Below, one piece after another: positions 43,401 to 51,211 of a stretch of 64,000 bases of DNA. A program made the translations under genes and the position numbers. The notes under the pieces are model-generated. The model did not search any database and was not told the DNA's origin. It saw only the letters and a list, made by a program, of their open reading frames with translations. Numbering within the stretch: the first letter of the stretch is position 1; every line of letters begins with the position of its first letter. This stretch comes from JAZDFC01 sp043808235 (GTDB lineage Bacteria; Bacteroidota; Ignavibacteria; Ignavibacteriales; Melioribacteraceae). The DNA lies in the NCBI GenBank assembly GCA_043808235.1, contig JAZDFC010000019.1, positions 62,001 through 126,000 on the forward strand. Direction: 5' to 3'.

Positions 43401-45857
43401 ATTAATTTTATCCTTTGTGCTGAAATAATATCCGGGGGAATAAATTCCTACAAATTCTTTGTTTGGATAAACATCGAACGATGCAAATCGATTTACTGTC
43501 CTTCCTGTCAAATCGAAGACGCTAACGTATGCGAATCCGCTGAATAAACCGCTTCCGTACAAATCTTGTGGAATAGTATAATTCAATACAGCTTTGCCAT
43601 TTTCGTCAAGTGTTCCATCGGATTGAACGCCAGGTACTTCGGACGCAGTTACGGATGAAGTGGCAAAATCATATTTTGGAAACGATTTGCTATCGAATGG
43701 ACGGTGCCTCAGTTGAACATCAGATTCCCATTTCAATCCGGAAGCTTTTGCCCCGAATAAAAATTCCGCATCAATATTCACATTAACATTTTCGCCCTGA
43801 GAAAACTTTTCTTTCGAACTCTTTAGTGTTACACGGATTTTGTCGGGCACAAAATCTTCGATGCTGAATTTATACGAACCAATAATTTTGTATGCGCCGG
43901 TGTAAAGTTCGGCTGTGTATTCACCGGTCTGTGCATAATCCGGCATATCAAAAGATATTTCAAACGAACCCTGCTTATTCAAATTCTTTTTATATTCGTC
44001 GTATATTTTTCCCGTTGGAGTTATAATTTTAATTATCACCGGCATTTCTTCGGGTAATTTTATTTTTTCGTTCCGGACTATGCCGGTAATATTTATTTTT
44101 TCACCGGGGCGATAAAGGTTTCTATCGCCGTAAAGAAATGCAGAGTACTGCTCGGAATATTCGTAAATACCGCCGACATCAAATCGCGAAGTTTCTATAA
44201 AAGTTTCGCGTAAGTCAACAAAATTAAAATCATCGCCCAGCTCTGCCGTAACAACTCGCGGCGTGAATTCACTAAACTTATCTTGCAGATTCTCGAACTT
44301 AACCCAACCGTCTTCATTGGTTTTACCTGCCGCAATTATTTGATTGTTCGAGGAGATGATCGATATTTCAACATCGTTTACGGGTTTTGTGGTATTGATT
44401 GAGTTAACAAACACCATTGCGCCGGTGCCGGATTTTTTAACAATCAATCCGAGATCGGAAATCGAAATTATTTTTGAATCCTGAATCCAACGATCCTCCG
44501 ACGATCTAACACTAAGGATGTACAAACCTTTGTACTTATCATCCAGCGCTTTCGCCATATTAACGTTGTACTTCTCAAGCCAGTTGCGGCTTTCGGATAA
44601 GTTTTTCTTCTCAGTGTATAATGGTTTGCCAAAGTCACCAACGTAATAATCGGGATTGTAATAATAATCGTATTCGTAATCTGAGTAATAACCGTACTGG
44701 TTGAGGAAGTGGAGAACGTTGTTCTTAAAAACTTTCGATACTTCGATTTCAACTTCGGGAATATTAACGCAGTTTACCTGCACATTTTTGTTCCCTCCGA
44801 GCATCAAGTATTTTCCTTTTTTATCAGCGAAGTTTATAGAAGGTTCGAGATTAACGAGAGAAACAACCTGCTCAAAATCAAATTCCAATTCACCGCCGTA
44901 AAGTCCGGGTAATCCTTTTTTAATTTTTAATTGGACTTCTTCCTGGTTCTCCATATCCGATTCGATACGGAAATAACTTTCATCAACGGCGAACACAAGA
45001 TTTTTACCGGGATCGAGACTAACATATTTTTGAAGTTTTTCATCGTCAACCATTTGAGTAGTTAAAACCTCAATCCAACCCGTAGTGCCATCGAAACCGG
45101 AGCGTACACCGGTGATTGCAAGTTTTGTTATTGGCGGAAGATCCTGCTCGAATTCACGAGTGTCTTCGAGGGGTTTCTTCCCATAAATAGATTCGAGTCC
45201 GTCTTTAATTGTAATTTGTAATTCCTGCTCTTTGTCTGTCTGCGCAATCTCTCCAAAATTAAGCGCAATCAAATCGGAAGATGATTCGGAGATGATTTGA
45301 TAATTTTTAACTTCCTCGCCATCCCGCTTTACTTCAAGATATTTTTTTAATTGATCGGGTACGACCGGATAATTAAAATGAATATTTGCCTGCACACTAA
45401 TTTTATAAGCCTGGTTCGGAATTCTCACCCAGAAAAAATCAACTTTGTATGCATCGAAATCGGGAGTGTTAAATTCATATTCATCAAAGTCCGAAGAAAA
45501 TTGTGTGTTGTAAAGAACTTTGTCGGTCACTTCCGCTTTATAAGATTGGATTGGATCCAATGGATAATCCGGCGAGAAAATTAATGTACTGCCGTCAAGC
45601 CATTTAAACTTACCCTCGATTTTAGGATCGAACTCGATCAATTCATCGGACAACCATTGATTTTGTTTATCAGGCGGCGCCAGCTGTTCAGAGAACCTTA
45701 CAGTGAAGGTAGTTAATTTATCAACTACACCGTTTGGTTCAAAACTATCAATTGAGACCGAATTTCCGGCGCTGCAAGAAATTACTACTGTAATAATCAC
45801 AACGCTGATAAGAATTAAAGTATAAAAAATTTTGGAAGGCAAATAAAATAATTTCAT
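40440..45857 (-). CDS. Alpha-2-macroglobulin family lipoprotein with thioester
   Basis: An 1805-residue envelope protein. A lipoprotein signal (MKLFYLPSKIFYTLILISVV, lipobox VISCS) indicates membrane anchoring. Strings of beta-sandwich MG domains follow, with an MG2-like region near 560-690 (YGDRNLYRPGEKINITGIVR), a bait-like region, and the thioester motif C1344-I-E-Q1347 in YPHGCIEQTVSKLF. Such proteins trap attacking proteases. CGGAG precedes the ATG. Bacterial homologs are often paired with PBP1C, but no pbpC is in the window. It is a single-gene unit. Confidence 0.92.
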   Translation of the reverse strand: MKLFYLPSKIFYTLILISVVIITVVISCSAGNSVSIDSFEPNGVVDKLTTFTVRFSEQLAPPDKQNQWLSDELIEFDPKIEGKFKWLDGSTLIFSPDYPLDPIQSYKAEVTDKVLYNTQFSSDFDEYEFNTPDFDAYKVDFFWVRIPNQAYKISVQANIHFNYPVVPDQLKKYLEVKRDGEEVKNYQIISESSSDLIALNFGEIAQTDKEQELQITIKDGLESIYGKKPLEDTREFEQDLPPITKLAITGVRSGFDGTTGWIEVLTTQMVDDEKLQKYVSLDPGKNLVFAVDESYFRIESDMENQEEVQLKIKKGLPGLYGGELEFDFEQVVSLVNLEPSINFADKKGKYLMLGGNKNVQVNCVNIPEVEIEVSKVFKNNVLHFLNQYGYYSDYEYDYYYNPDYYVGDFGKPLYTEKKNLSESRNWLEKYNVNMAKALDDKYKGLYILSVRSSEDRWIQDSKIISISDLGLIVKKSGTGAMVFVNSINTTKPVNDVEISIISSNNQIIAAGKTNEDGWVKFENLQDKFSEFTPRVVTAELGDDFNFVDLRETFIETSRFDVGGIYEYSEQYSAFLYGDRNLYRPGEKINITGIVRNEKIKLPEEMPVIIKIITPTGKIYDEYKKNLNKQGSFEISFDMPDYAQTGEYTAELYTGAYKIIGSYKFSIEDFVPDKIRVTLKSSKEKFSQGENVNVNIDAEFLFGAKASGLKWESDVQLRHRPFDSKSFPKYDFATSSVTASEVPGVQSDGTLDENGKAVLNYTIPQDLYGSGLFSGFAYVSVFDLTGRTVNRFASFDVYPNKEFVGIYSPGYYFSTKDKINFKIVAVDDNDKSIGNYPVNVELVRYEWQTILKKDYSDRYYYASEKKEIIEWRKQFNIKGETKIPVTASSSGEYRLRVYKKDSDDYNYTSFYAYGWGGSTASTFEVDKEGRVDIVLDKEKYSPGEKAKVLFTTPFAGRMLVTIERNGVYDHQYIDVKERSAEIELPIKEDYLPNVYVSATLFKKHTPDSNTPFFVGHGYASLKVEKKENKLPVTIKAPEKVKPNTTQEITIQTKSEGDIYVTVAAVDEGILQIKDFRTPDPYGYMYAKRSLKVDSYDLYELLLPEIISKSAPGGGDLASQLKKRTNPVTSKRFKLLAFWSGIKTTNSDGTVKIKLNIPQFNGEVRLMAVAYSNSSFGSGEKMMKVADDIIIEPEVPRFLAPNDSLVMPVTIVNTTSSSGNLNVKVSLKGPLKLLTEQTKSVSVAGNSTAQAKFVIKADSKIGEGKIIIETTGKASVKETIDIGIRPVSPLVTQTGTGNVTAGNEVKLDIPGNFMQGTQSTTLTISKFPALKFAKQLKYLVGYPHGCIEQTVSKLFPQLYFEELAKLIAPELYRTNNPVYYVKEGIRKIESMQLYDGSLAYWQGDSYSSWWGSVYGAHFLLEAKKVGFKISESMLNKLLKYIGDKAKEKSTYDYVVYSGNQRSVRKIANKEIIYTLYVLALSGKGDFSTMNYYKSKPHLLSEDMKYVLGGAYALMGKWNAYKEIIPSVFKTEKTETLTGGCFDSEIRSNAIMLNVLLEVDKTNKQISYMIKHISDNANNMYSTQERSWAFLALGKAAKLNAEADVKIDIIANGKTIKKFDGKDLTITDAALNNGQIKLKSSGKGEVYYFWSTEGIKVNEKVKEEDSFMQVRKTFYDYRTKSEIANNNFKQGQLIVCKISLTGFERSAENIVITDLIPSGFEIENPRLAASTDLNWTTQTPITVQYLDIRDDRLLIFTDLPRNTSRQYYYMLRVVNQGNFELPVIGAEAMYDREFHSYNGAGKITVVAR

Positions 45858-46094
45858 TTTATTCTCCGGAGGTTAATTTGAATTATTGTTTTCCTACGAC
45901 AAGAAAAGCATCGTTAAATCCTGCATTCAAAATCGTAATTAACAACGAGAGAACCAAATAAATTAATCACATTTTTTTAATTACAGTTTCCGGGATGTAT
46001 AGAATTAGAATCGAAAACGGACCGCAATCGAGAAACACTATTCCGGCAATCGGCAGAAGATTGTGGAAGATAACGGGGTATGTGGTTTTAAAAT
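45858..46094. other. Intergenic stretch between macroglobulin and cold-shock genes
   Basis: AT-rich. It should hold the macroglobulin promoter. A 33-codon plus-strand reading frame at 45996-46097 starts ATG TAT AGA, has no ribosome site, and I cannot identify it. Confidence 0.4.
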
Positions 46095-46119
46095 AAAAAA
46101 GGCGGCCAAAATGACCGCC
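46095..46119 (-). terminator. Terminator of the cold-shock gene
   Basis: Minus strand: stem GGCGG (46119-46115), loop, CCGCC (46105-46101), then T6. Confidence 0.8.
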
Positions 46120-46142
46120 ATTAAATGCAGTAAAAAAATGTT

Positions 46143-46355
46143 TTACTTGATCACCTTAACTTCTTGAGCTTGTAAACCTTTTTCACCATTAGCAATAGAG
46201 AATTCAACCTGCTGACCTTCCTGGAGGCTGCGGTATCCTTCACCAATAATTGATTGGAAATGTACGAATACGTCTTCACCGTCTTGTCGCTGGATGAAGC
46301 CGAAACCTTTAGAACTGTTAAACCATTTAACTGTTCCTTTTACTCTTTCTGCCAT
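46143..46355 (-). CDS. Cold-shock domain protein (CspA family)
   Basis: A 70-residue OB-fold RNA chaperone. RNP1 is KGFGFI (about 16-21) and RNP2 VFVHF (about 28-32), with QEVKVIK at the end. ATG 46355 with GGGAGC before it is preferred over an ATG at 46409. The hairpin at 46095 ends it. It binds single-stranded RNA to melt structure. No paralog is in the window. Confidence 0.96.
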   Translation of the reverse strand: MAERVKGTVKWFNSSKGFGFIQRQDGEDVFVHFQSIIGEGYRSLQEGQQVEFSIANGEKGLQAQEVKVIK

Positions 46356-46589
46356 CTTTTGATGCTCCCAAATAAATGAATAATAATTATTTAAAAACGA
46401 ACAGAGCACCTTACTACTATTGGTGATGCATAATCCAACAACTATTACTGCTCAAGTTCAAAAAAAAAGACTGTTTCTTAAATTTTATTACTAAACTGAA
46501 TTTCTTAAAACCCCGATTTATAAAAACCGCTTTTAATAAATCAAAATTCCAAATCGAATTCAGAATAACAATTAAGAAACAGCCATTTG

Positions 46590-46661
46590 CTCCGTGTGCA
46601 GGACTCGAACCTGCAACCCTGCGGTTAACAGCCGCATGCTCTACCATTGAGCTAACACGGA
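46590..46661 (-). tRNA. tRNA-Asn (GTT)
   Basis: A 72-base cloverleaf on the minus strand. The acceptor stem TCCGTGT/ACACGGA is perfect, the D-arm is GCTC-AATGGTA-GAGC, the anticodon loop CTGTTAA has anticodon GTT, the T-arm is GCAGG-TTCGAGT-CCTGC, and the discriminator is G. No CCA is encoded. Confidence 0.95.
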
Positions 46662-46683
46662 ATACAACAAACCAATTTTTTCT

Positions 46684-46748
46684 CTCGAACCTGCATCCCG
46701 ACTTCTTCGGGATAACAGCCGCATGCTCTACCATTGAGCTAACACGGA
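46684..46748 (-). pseudogene. Degraded tRNA-Asn copy carrying a palindrome
   Basis: Minus strand from 46748: the first 38 bases equal the intact tRNA-Asn (acceptor 5' strand, D-arm, anticodon loop to GTTA). Then a hairpin ATCCCGA-AGAAG-TCGGGAT (46693-46711) replaces the rest of the anticodon stem and variable region. A T-arm half (GCAGGTTCGAG) follows and the acceptor 3' strand is gone. It lies between the promoter and the intact copy. Confidence 0.7.
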
Positions 46749-46774
46749 ATATCAAGATTTCAAATTTTGGACAG

Positions 46775-46805
46775 CTAAAATATGTTTTTTGACTTCCTTT
46801 GTCAA
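46775..46805 (-). promoter_or_regulatory. Bacteroidota-type promoter of the tRNA-Asn pair
   Basis: Minus strand: TTGACA (from 46805), then TATTTTAG (46782-46775), 20 bases between TTG and TA. It matches TTG-N20-TAnnTTTG with one mismatch. It lies 27 bases before the degraded tRNA copy, so both would be in one precursor. Confidence 0.5.
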
Positions 46806-47058
46806 GATTTTTAATCTTTTTCACCCTTGAATAATGAAAAAAAATTAGCGACCAAAATAAAATCTTCTTTTATTCTATTTTCATTTATGAACATTCTGTT
46901 TCCAAGATATGAGAAATGAGCCGGCAAAGACTTCTAGAATTTTAATTCTTGATTAGTTATACATTCCTATAGTGGCTTTTTACATTTCAGCTTATAGAAA
47001 TTATCCGGGCATATAAATTGTTGTTTGGATAAGTCTTGAATTAATCATAGGGGTAATT
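46806..47058. other. Intergenic stretch before the epimerase operon
   Basis: AT-rich, no gene or RNA seen. It should carry the promoter for the methylmalonyl-CoA operon. No TTG-N20-TAnnTTTG match was found. Confidence 0.4.
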
Positions 47059-47463
47059 ATGGATATTTCACATATCGAGCATATTGGGATTGCTGTTAAA
47101 AATCTCGATGAAGCCATCAAATACTACGAGAACGTCCTCGGATTAAAATGTTATGGTATCGAGGAAGTCAAAGATCAAAAAGTAAAGACTGCCTTTTTCA
47201 AAGTAGGGCAAACTAAGATTGAGTTGTTAGAATCCACTTCGCCTGACGGTCCTATCGGAAGATTTATTGAAAAAAAAGGAGAAGGAATTCACCATATTGC
47301 ATTTCATGTAAAGGAATTACATGAAGCGCTATCAATAACAAAAGAAAAAGGTATTCAATTAATTGATCAACAGCCGCGAAAAGGGGCAGAAGGAATGAAT
47401 ATTGCATTCTTACATCCAAAATCTACATTTGGGGTACTTACCGAATTTTGTTCCGAAAACTAA
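47059..47463 (+). CDS. mce: Methylmalonyl-CoA epimerase
   Basis: A 134-residue glyoxalase-fold enzyme interconverting (R)- and (S)-methylmalonyl-CoA. It begins HIEHIGIAVKNLDEAIKYYE with the metal-binding H near residue 7, has TKIELLESTSPDGPIGRFIE, GIHHIAFHV and ends GVLTEFCSEN with the C-terminal glutamate ligand (LTEFC). GGGGTAATT precedes the ATG. First of five tightly spaced genes with the decarboxylase, which tells that the decarboxylase uses methylmalonyl-CoA. Confidence 0.95.
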   Translation: MDISHIEHIGIAVKNLDEAIKYYENVLGLKCYGIEEVKDQKVKTAFFKVGQTKIELLESTSPDGPIGRFIEKKGEGIHHIAFHVKELHEALSITKEKGIQLIDQQPRKGAEGMNIAFLHPKSTFGVLTEFCSEN

Positions 47464-47496
47464 TTTATAAAGATAAAAAGTATCAATGGAGTTCTA

Positions 47497-49056
47497 ATGC
47501 CAATTGAAGACAAAATTAAAGAATTAATGGATATGCGTGCGAAAGCGCGTTTGGGCGGTGGTGAAAAAAGAATCGAAGCTCAACATGATAAAGGAAAATT
47601 TACTGCTCGCGAAAGAATTAATATGTTATTAGATGAAGGCAGCTTTGAAGAATTTGATATGTTTGTCACACATCGCTCTCACGACTTTGGATTGGAAAAG
47701 CAAACTTACTTGTCGGATGGAGTTGTCACCGGGTACGGTACAATCGATGGAAGATTAGTATATGTCTTCTCTCAGGATTTCACTGTCTTCGGCGGCTCGC
47801 TCTCCGAAATGTATGCAGAGAAGATTTGCAAGGTAATGGATAAGGCAATGAAAGTTGGCGCTCCTGTAATCGGCATTAATGACAGCGGCGGAGCCCGTAT
47901 TCAAGAAGGTGTAAAAAGCCTCGGTGGTTATGCCGATATTTTTCAAAAAAACATATTAGCATCCGGAGTTGTACCTCAAATATCAGCTGTCTTCGGACCA
48001 TGCGCAGGCGGAGCTGTTTATTCACCGGCGCTTACAGATTTTACAATTATGTCAAAAGGGACAAGCTACATGTTTGTTACCGGACCGAAAGTCGTAAAAA
48101 CTGTAACTGGTGAAGTTGTTACTGATGAACAACTTGGCGGCGCAATGATTCACGGCTCAAAATCGGGCGTTACTCATTTTGTTGCCGATGACGAAAGTGA
48201 AGGAATATTATTAATTAGAAAACTTTTAAGTTACCTTCCACAGAATAATTTGGAAGATCCCCCGTTAGCTGTTTGCGACGATCCAATTGACAGACTTGAA
48301 GATACACTAAATTCAATCATCCCTGAGAATCCAAATAAACCTTACGATGTTAAAGATGTAATTCACGCAGTAACAGATTACAATGAGTTCTTTGAAGTAC
48401 AACGGAATTATGCTCCTAACATGGTTGTTGGATTTGCGCACTTTAATGGAATATCGGTTGGAATTGTTGCGAACCAGCCTAACTATCTCGCCGGTGTTCT
48501 CGATATTAACTCATCAAGAAAGGCCGCAAGATTTGTGAGATTCTGTGATGCGTTCAATATTCCAATAGTGACTTTTGTTGATGTTCCCGGATTTTTACCC
48601 GGCACTGCTCAAGAATACGGCGGAATTATTTTACACGGCGCTAAACTTCTTTTCGCTTACGGCGAGGCTACAGTTCCAAAAGTAACAGTTATTTTGCGTA
48701 AGGCTTACGGCGGCGCATATGATGTAATGGGTTCGAAACATTTGCGTGGAGATATTAACTACGCCTGGCCAATGGCGGAAATCGCCGTGATGGGACCACG
48801 CGGTGCGATTGAAGTTTTGAATCAAAAAGAAATTATTAAAATTGAAGATGAGCAGGAAAGAAATAAATTCATAACGGAGAAGGAACAGGATTATAAACAC
48901 AAGTTTGCTAATCCTTATGTCGCAGCTAAGTACGGTTATATCGACGATGTGATTGAACCGCGGAATACAAGATTCAGAGTCGTGCGTGCTTTGCAGATGC
49001 TTGCTACAAAGAAGGATGTAAATCCACCTAAAAAACATTCGAACATTCCATTATAA
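47497..49056 (+). CDS. mmdA: Methylmalonyl-CoA decarboxylase alpha subunit / carboxyltransferase
   Basis: A 519-residue biotin-dependent carboxyltransferase (PccB fold, two crotonase-like halves). Motifs include INDSGGARIQEGVKSLGGYA (about 127-146), SAVFGPCAGGAVYSPAL, and DVPGFLPGTAQEYGGIILHG with VTVILRKAYGGAYDVMGSK. The family also includes propionyl-CoA carboxylase beta subunits. The neighbouring OadG-like, biotin-carrier and Na+-translocating beta subunits make it part of the membrane decarboxylase, transferring CO2 from methylmalonyl-CoA to biotin. Confidence 0.92.
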   Translation: MPIEDKIKELMDMRAKARLGGGEKRIEAQHDKGKFTARERINMLLDEGSFEEFDMFVTHRSHDFGLEKQTYLSDGVVTGYGTIDGRLVYVFSQDFTVFGGSLSEMYAEKICKVMDKAMKVGAPVIGINDSGGARIQEGVKSLGGYADIFQKNILASGVVPQISAVFGPCAGGAVYSPALTDFTIMSKGTSYMFVTGPKVVKTVTGEVVTDEQLGGAMIHGSKSGVTHFVADDESEGILLIRKLLSYLPQNNLEDPPLAVCDDPIDRLEDTLNSIIPENPNKPYDVKDVIHAVTDYNEFFEVQRNYAPNMVVGFAHFNGISVGIVANQPNYLAGVLDINSSRKAARFVRFCDAFNIPIVTFVDVPGFLPGTAQEYGGIILHGAKLLFAYGEATVPKVTVILRKAYGGAYDVMGSKHLRGDINYAWPMAEIAVMGPRGAIEVLNQKEIIKIEDEQERNKFITEKEQDYKHKFANPYVAAKYGYIDDVIEPRNTRFRVVRALQMLATKKDVNPPKKHSNIPL

Positions 49057-49066
49057 AGAGGTCGAT

Positions 49067-49477
49067 ATGATACTGTTACAAACAACTGCAGTAATTGACT
49101 CTCTTTCGAAAGTAAAAATAGAAGAAAATGCCGATAAATTTTCTCAGATTGATCCTTGGGGAGTAGGAATGACTTTTATCGGGATGGCTGTGGTGTTTTT
49201 ATCGCTCCTTCTGCTATATATTCTTTTCTTTAATATCACGAAAATTCTAAACTATAAGGTTCGCCGGACATTTAAGAAAGAAGGCAAAGAAATTCCACAA
49301 ACAAAAAAAGGAGCTGAACTTTCCGGCGAAATAAACGCTGCAATTTCTATTGCACTTTATCTATATATGAGTGAACTTCATGACAGGGAGTCAGCAATTC
49401 TTACAATAAATAAAGTAGCGCGGACATATTCTCCGTGGAGTTCAAAAATTTACGGAATGAGGCAGTTTCCAAGATAA
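49067..49477 (+). CDS. OadG-family subunit of the Na+-translocating decarboxylase
   Basis: A 136-residue protein with one membrane helix at about 35-57 (GMTFIGMAVVFLSLLLLYIL), then a basic cytoplasmic part and a C-terminal segment GEINAAISIALYLYMSELHD. OadG/MmdD subunits help assemble the complex and hold the carboxyltransferase. It starts 10 bases after the alpha gene, with AGAGGTCGAT before the ATG. The N-terminal 33 residues precede the helix and are longer than usual. Confidence 0.87.
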   Translation: MILLQTTAVIDSLSKVKIEENADKFSQIDPWGVGMTFIGMAVVFLSLLLLYILFFNITKILNYKVRRTFKKEGKEIPQTKKGAELSGEINAAISIALYLYMSELHDRESAILTINKVARTYSPWSSKIYGMRQFPR

Positions 49478-49488
49478 GGAATTGAAAA

Positions 49489-49932
49489 ATGAAAAAATTT
49501 AAAATGACCATTAGCGGAAATCAGTACGATGTCGATATATTAAATGTCGACGATAACATTGCTGAAGTTGAGGTGAATGGAACGAGATACCAGGTTGAGA
49601 TTGATAGAAAAATTCAAACCTCAAAAACTCCGAAACTTGTTCGATCTGTTGTTTCACCATCCATGGATATGTCGCCTTCAGTTCAAAAAACGAGCAGCCC
49701 GGTTGCTCAAAAGGGTGTTGGATTTATTAAATCACCATTACCCGGCGTTATACTCTCCATTAATGTAAAAGAGGGAGATAGTGTAAAAGTCGGAGACAGA
49801 CTTCTTTTACTTGAAGCGATGAAGATGGAGAATAATGTAAACTCCGATAAAGAAGGAAAAATTCTATCGATAAAAGTTAAAGCTGGTGATTCGGTTCTCG
49901 AAGGTGATTTACTTATTGAAATCGGGAGTTAA
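49489..49932 (+). CDS. Biotin carrier subunit of the decarboxylase
   Basis: A 147-residue biotinyl protein. The N-terminal part (MKKFKMTISGNQYDVDILNV) resembles the carboxylase carrier fold, a Ser/Pro/Gln-rich linker spans about 50-78, and the biotinyl domain has LLLEAMKMENNV with biotinylated K112. It carries CO2 between the alpha carboxyltransferase and the membrane beta subunit. It lies between the OadG-like and beta genes. Confidence 0.95.
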   Translation: MKKFKMTISGNQYDVDILNVDDNIAEVEVNGTRYQVEIDRKIQTSKTPKLVRSVVSPSMDMSPSVQKTSSPVAQKGVGFIKSPLPGVILSINVKEGDSVKVGDRLLLLEAMKMENNVNSDKEGKILSIKVKAGDSVLEGDLLIEIGS

Positions 49933-49935
49933 CTA

Positions 49936-51099
49936 ATGGGACAATTTTTAGAATTTACTTCTCACGGATTCGACCAATTCATGCGATACACCGCATTCGC
50001 AAACTTTAGTATTGGTCACTGCATTATGCTAACAATTGGTATGATATTTATTTATTTGGCTATTGCAAAAGAATATGAACCTTTGTTGCTTGTGCCAATA
50101 GGATTTGGAATTTTAATTGGTAATATCCCGTTCCTCGAAGGTGCCAATTTGCAGGTAGGTATTTACGAAAATGGGAGCGTATTAAACTATTTATACTTCG
50201 GAGTTACAAAAGGTATTTATCCACCGCTTATTTTCCTTGGTATCGGGGCAATGACGGATTTTTCTACGTTGCTTTCCAATCCCAAACTAATTTTACTTGG
50301 CGCTGCTGCACAGTTGGGAATTTTTGGCGCATATACCATTTCACTTGCGTTGGGATATTTGCCACAGCAAGCTGCTGCTATTGGTATAATTGGCGGCGCT
50401 GATGGTCCCACGGCAATATTTTTATCATCGAAGCTTGCACCGGAATTAGTTGGTGCAATTGCAGTATCGGCTTATTCCTATATGGCGCTTGTTCCGGTGA
50501 TTCAGCCGCCAATAATGAAATTGTTAACAACGAAGAAAGAACGTGTTATAAAGATGAAACCGCCCCGCCAGGTATCAAAATTAGAAAAGATCTTATTCCC
50601 TATTGTTGGATTAATGCTTACTTGTTTTATTACACCATCTGCGTTACCGTTATTGGGGATGCTTTTCTTTGGTAATATTTTAAAAGAGAGCGGCGTTACA
50701 AAACGTCTTGCCGATACTGCAAAAGGTTCGTTAATTGATATCGTTACTATATTAATCGGCCTGACTGTCGGGGCATCAACGCAAGCAACAACTTTTTTAA
50801 CAGCAAAATCAATAGGAATCTTTGCGCTCGGTGCAATTTCGTTTATGATTGCAACATCTGGAGGAGTGATTTTTGTAAAAATTTTAAATTTATTTATGAG
50901 CGAGGAGAACAAAATAAATCCATTAATCGGGAATGCGGGAGTTTCGGCAGTACCGGATAGTGCGCGTGTATCCCAGATTGTTGGTTTACAATATGATCCT
51001 AAAAATCATTTACTAATGCATGCGATGGCGCCAAATGTAGCTGGCGTAATCGGAAGTGCGGTTGCAGCCGGTATCCTACTTAGTTTTTTCATGGGATAA
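49936..51099 (+). CDS. mmdB: Na+-translocating decarboxylase beta subunit
   Basis: A 387-residue polytopic membrane protein (about nine to eleven helices) that decarboxylates carboxybiotin and pumps Na+. Diagnostic motifs are LVPIGFGILIGNIPF, LGIGAMTDFSTLL, GIIGGADGPTAIFLSSKLAP (about 152-171) and the C-terminal NPLIGNAGVSAVPDSARVSQ. It starts three bases after the carrier gene. A terminator follows. The Na+ gradient produced by the operon could drive transport or ATP synthesis during propionate formation. Confidence 0.95.
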   Translation: MGQFLEFTSHGFDQFMRYTAFANFSIGHCIMLTIGMIFIYLAIAKEYEPLLLVPIGFGILIGNIPFLEGANLQVGIYENGSVLNYLYFGVTKGIYPPLIFLGIGAMTDFSTLLSNPKLILLGAAAQLGIFGAYTISLALGYLPQQAAAIGIIGGADGPTAIFLSSKLAPELVGAIAVSAYSYMALVPVIQPPIMKLLTTKKERVIKMKPPRQVSKLEKILFPIVGLMLTCFITPSALPLLGMLFFGNILKESGVTKRLADTAKGSLIDIVTILIGLTVGASTQATTFLTAKSIGIFALGAISFMIATSGGVIFVKILNLFMSEENKINPLIGNAGVSAVPDSARVSQIVGLQYDPKNHLLMHAMAPNVAGVIGSAVAAGILLSFFMG

Positions 51100-51116
51100 A
51101 GTGTATTGCTTTTATT

Positions 51117-51146
51117 CGAAAACGCCTCTTTCGAGGCGTTTCGTTT
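51117..51146 (+). terminator. Terminator of the decarboxylase operon
   Basis: Stem AACGCCTC (51121-51128), loop TTTC, GAGGCGTT (51133-51140), then TTTCGTTTT. Confidence 0.85.
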
Positions 51147-51211
51147 TAAATCCTTCTGTTTTATTCCAACAATTACATCCCTATCTTTACATGTTAATTT
51201 AAAAGGAAATT

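Noticed and set aside
45996..46097. 33-codon plus-strand frame between the macroglobulin and cold-shock genes
   Set aside because: No ribosome site, no recognisable family, and it runs into a terminator. It may be a remnant but I cannot support a gene.
46417..46824. Minus-strand frame of 135 codons
   Set aside because: It is the reading of tRNA-Asn and its degraded copy (repeated 'RVSSMVEHAAV' phrase), a well-known artefact of tRNA genes.
51141..51211. Possible Mn2+ riboswitch before the TerC gene
   Set aside because: Only 71 bases follow the operon terminator and no yybP-ykoY-like conserved loops are visible.
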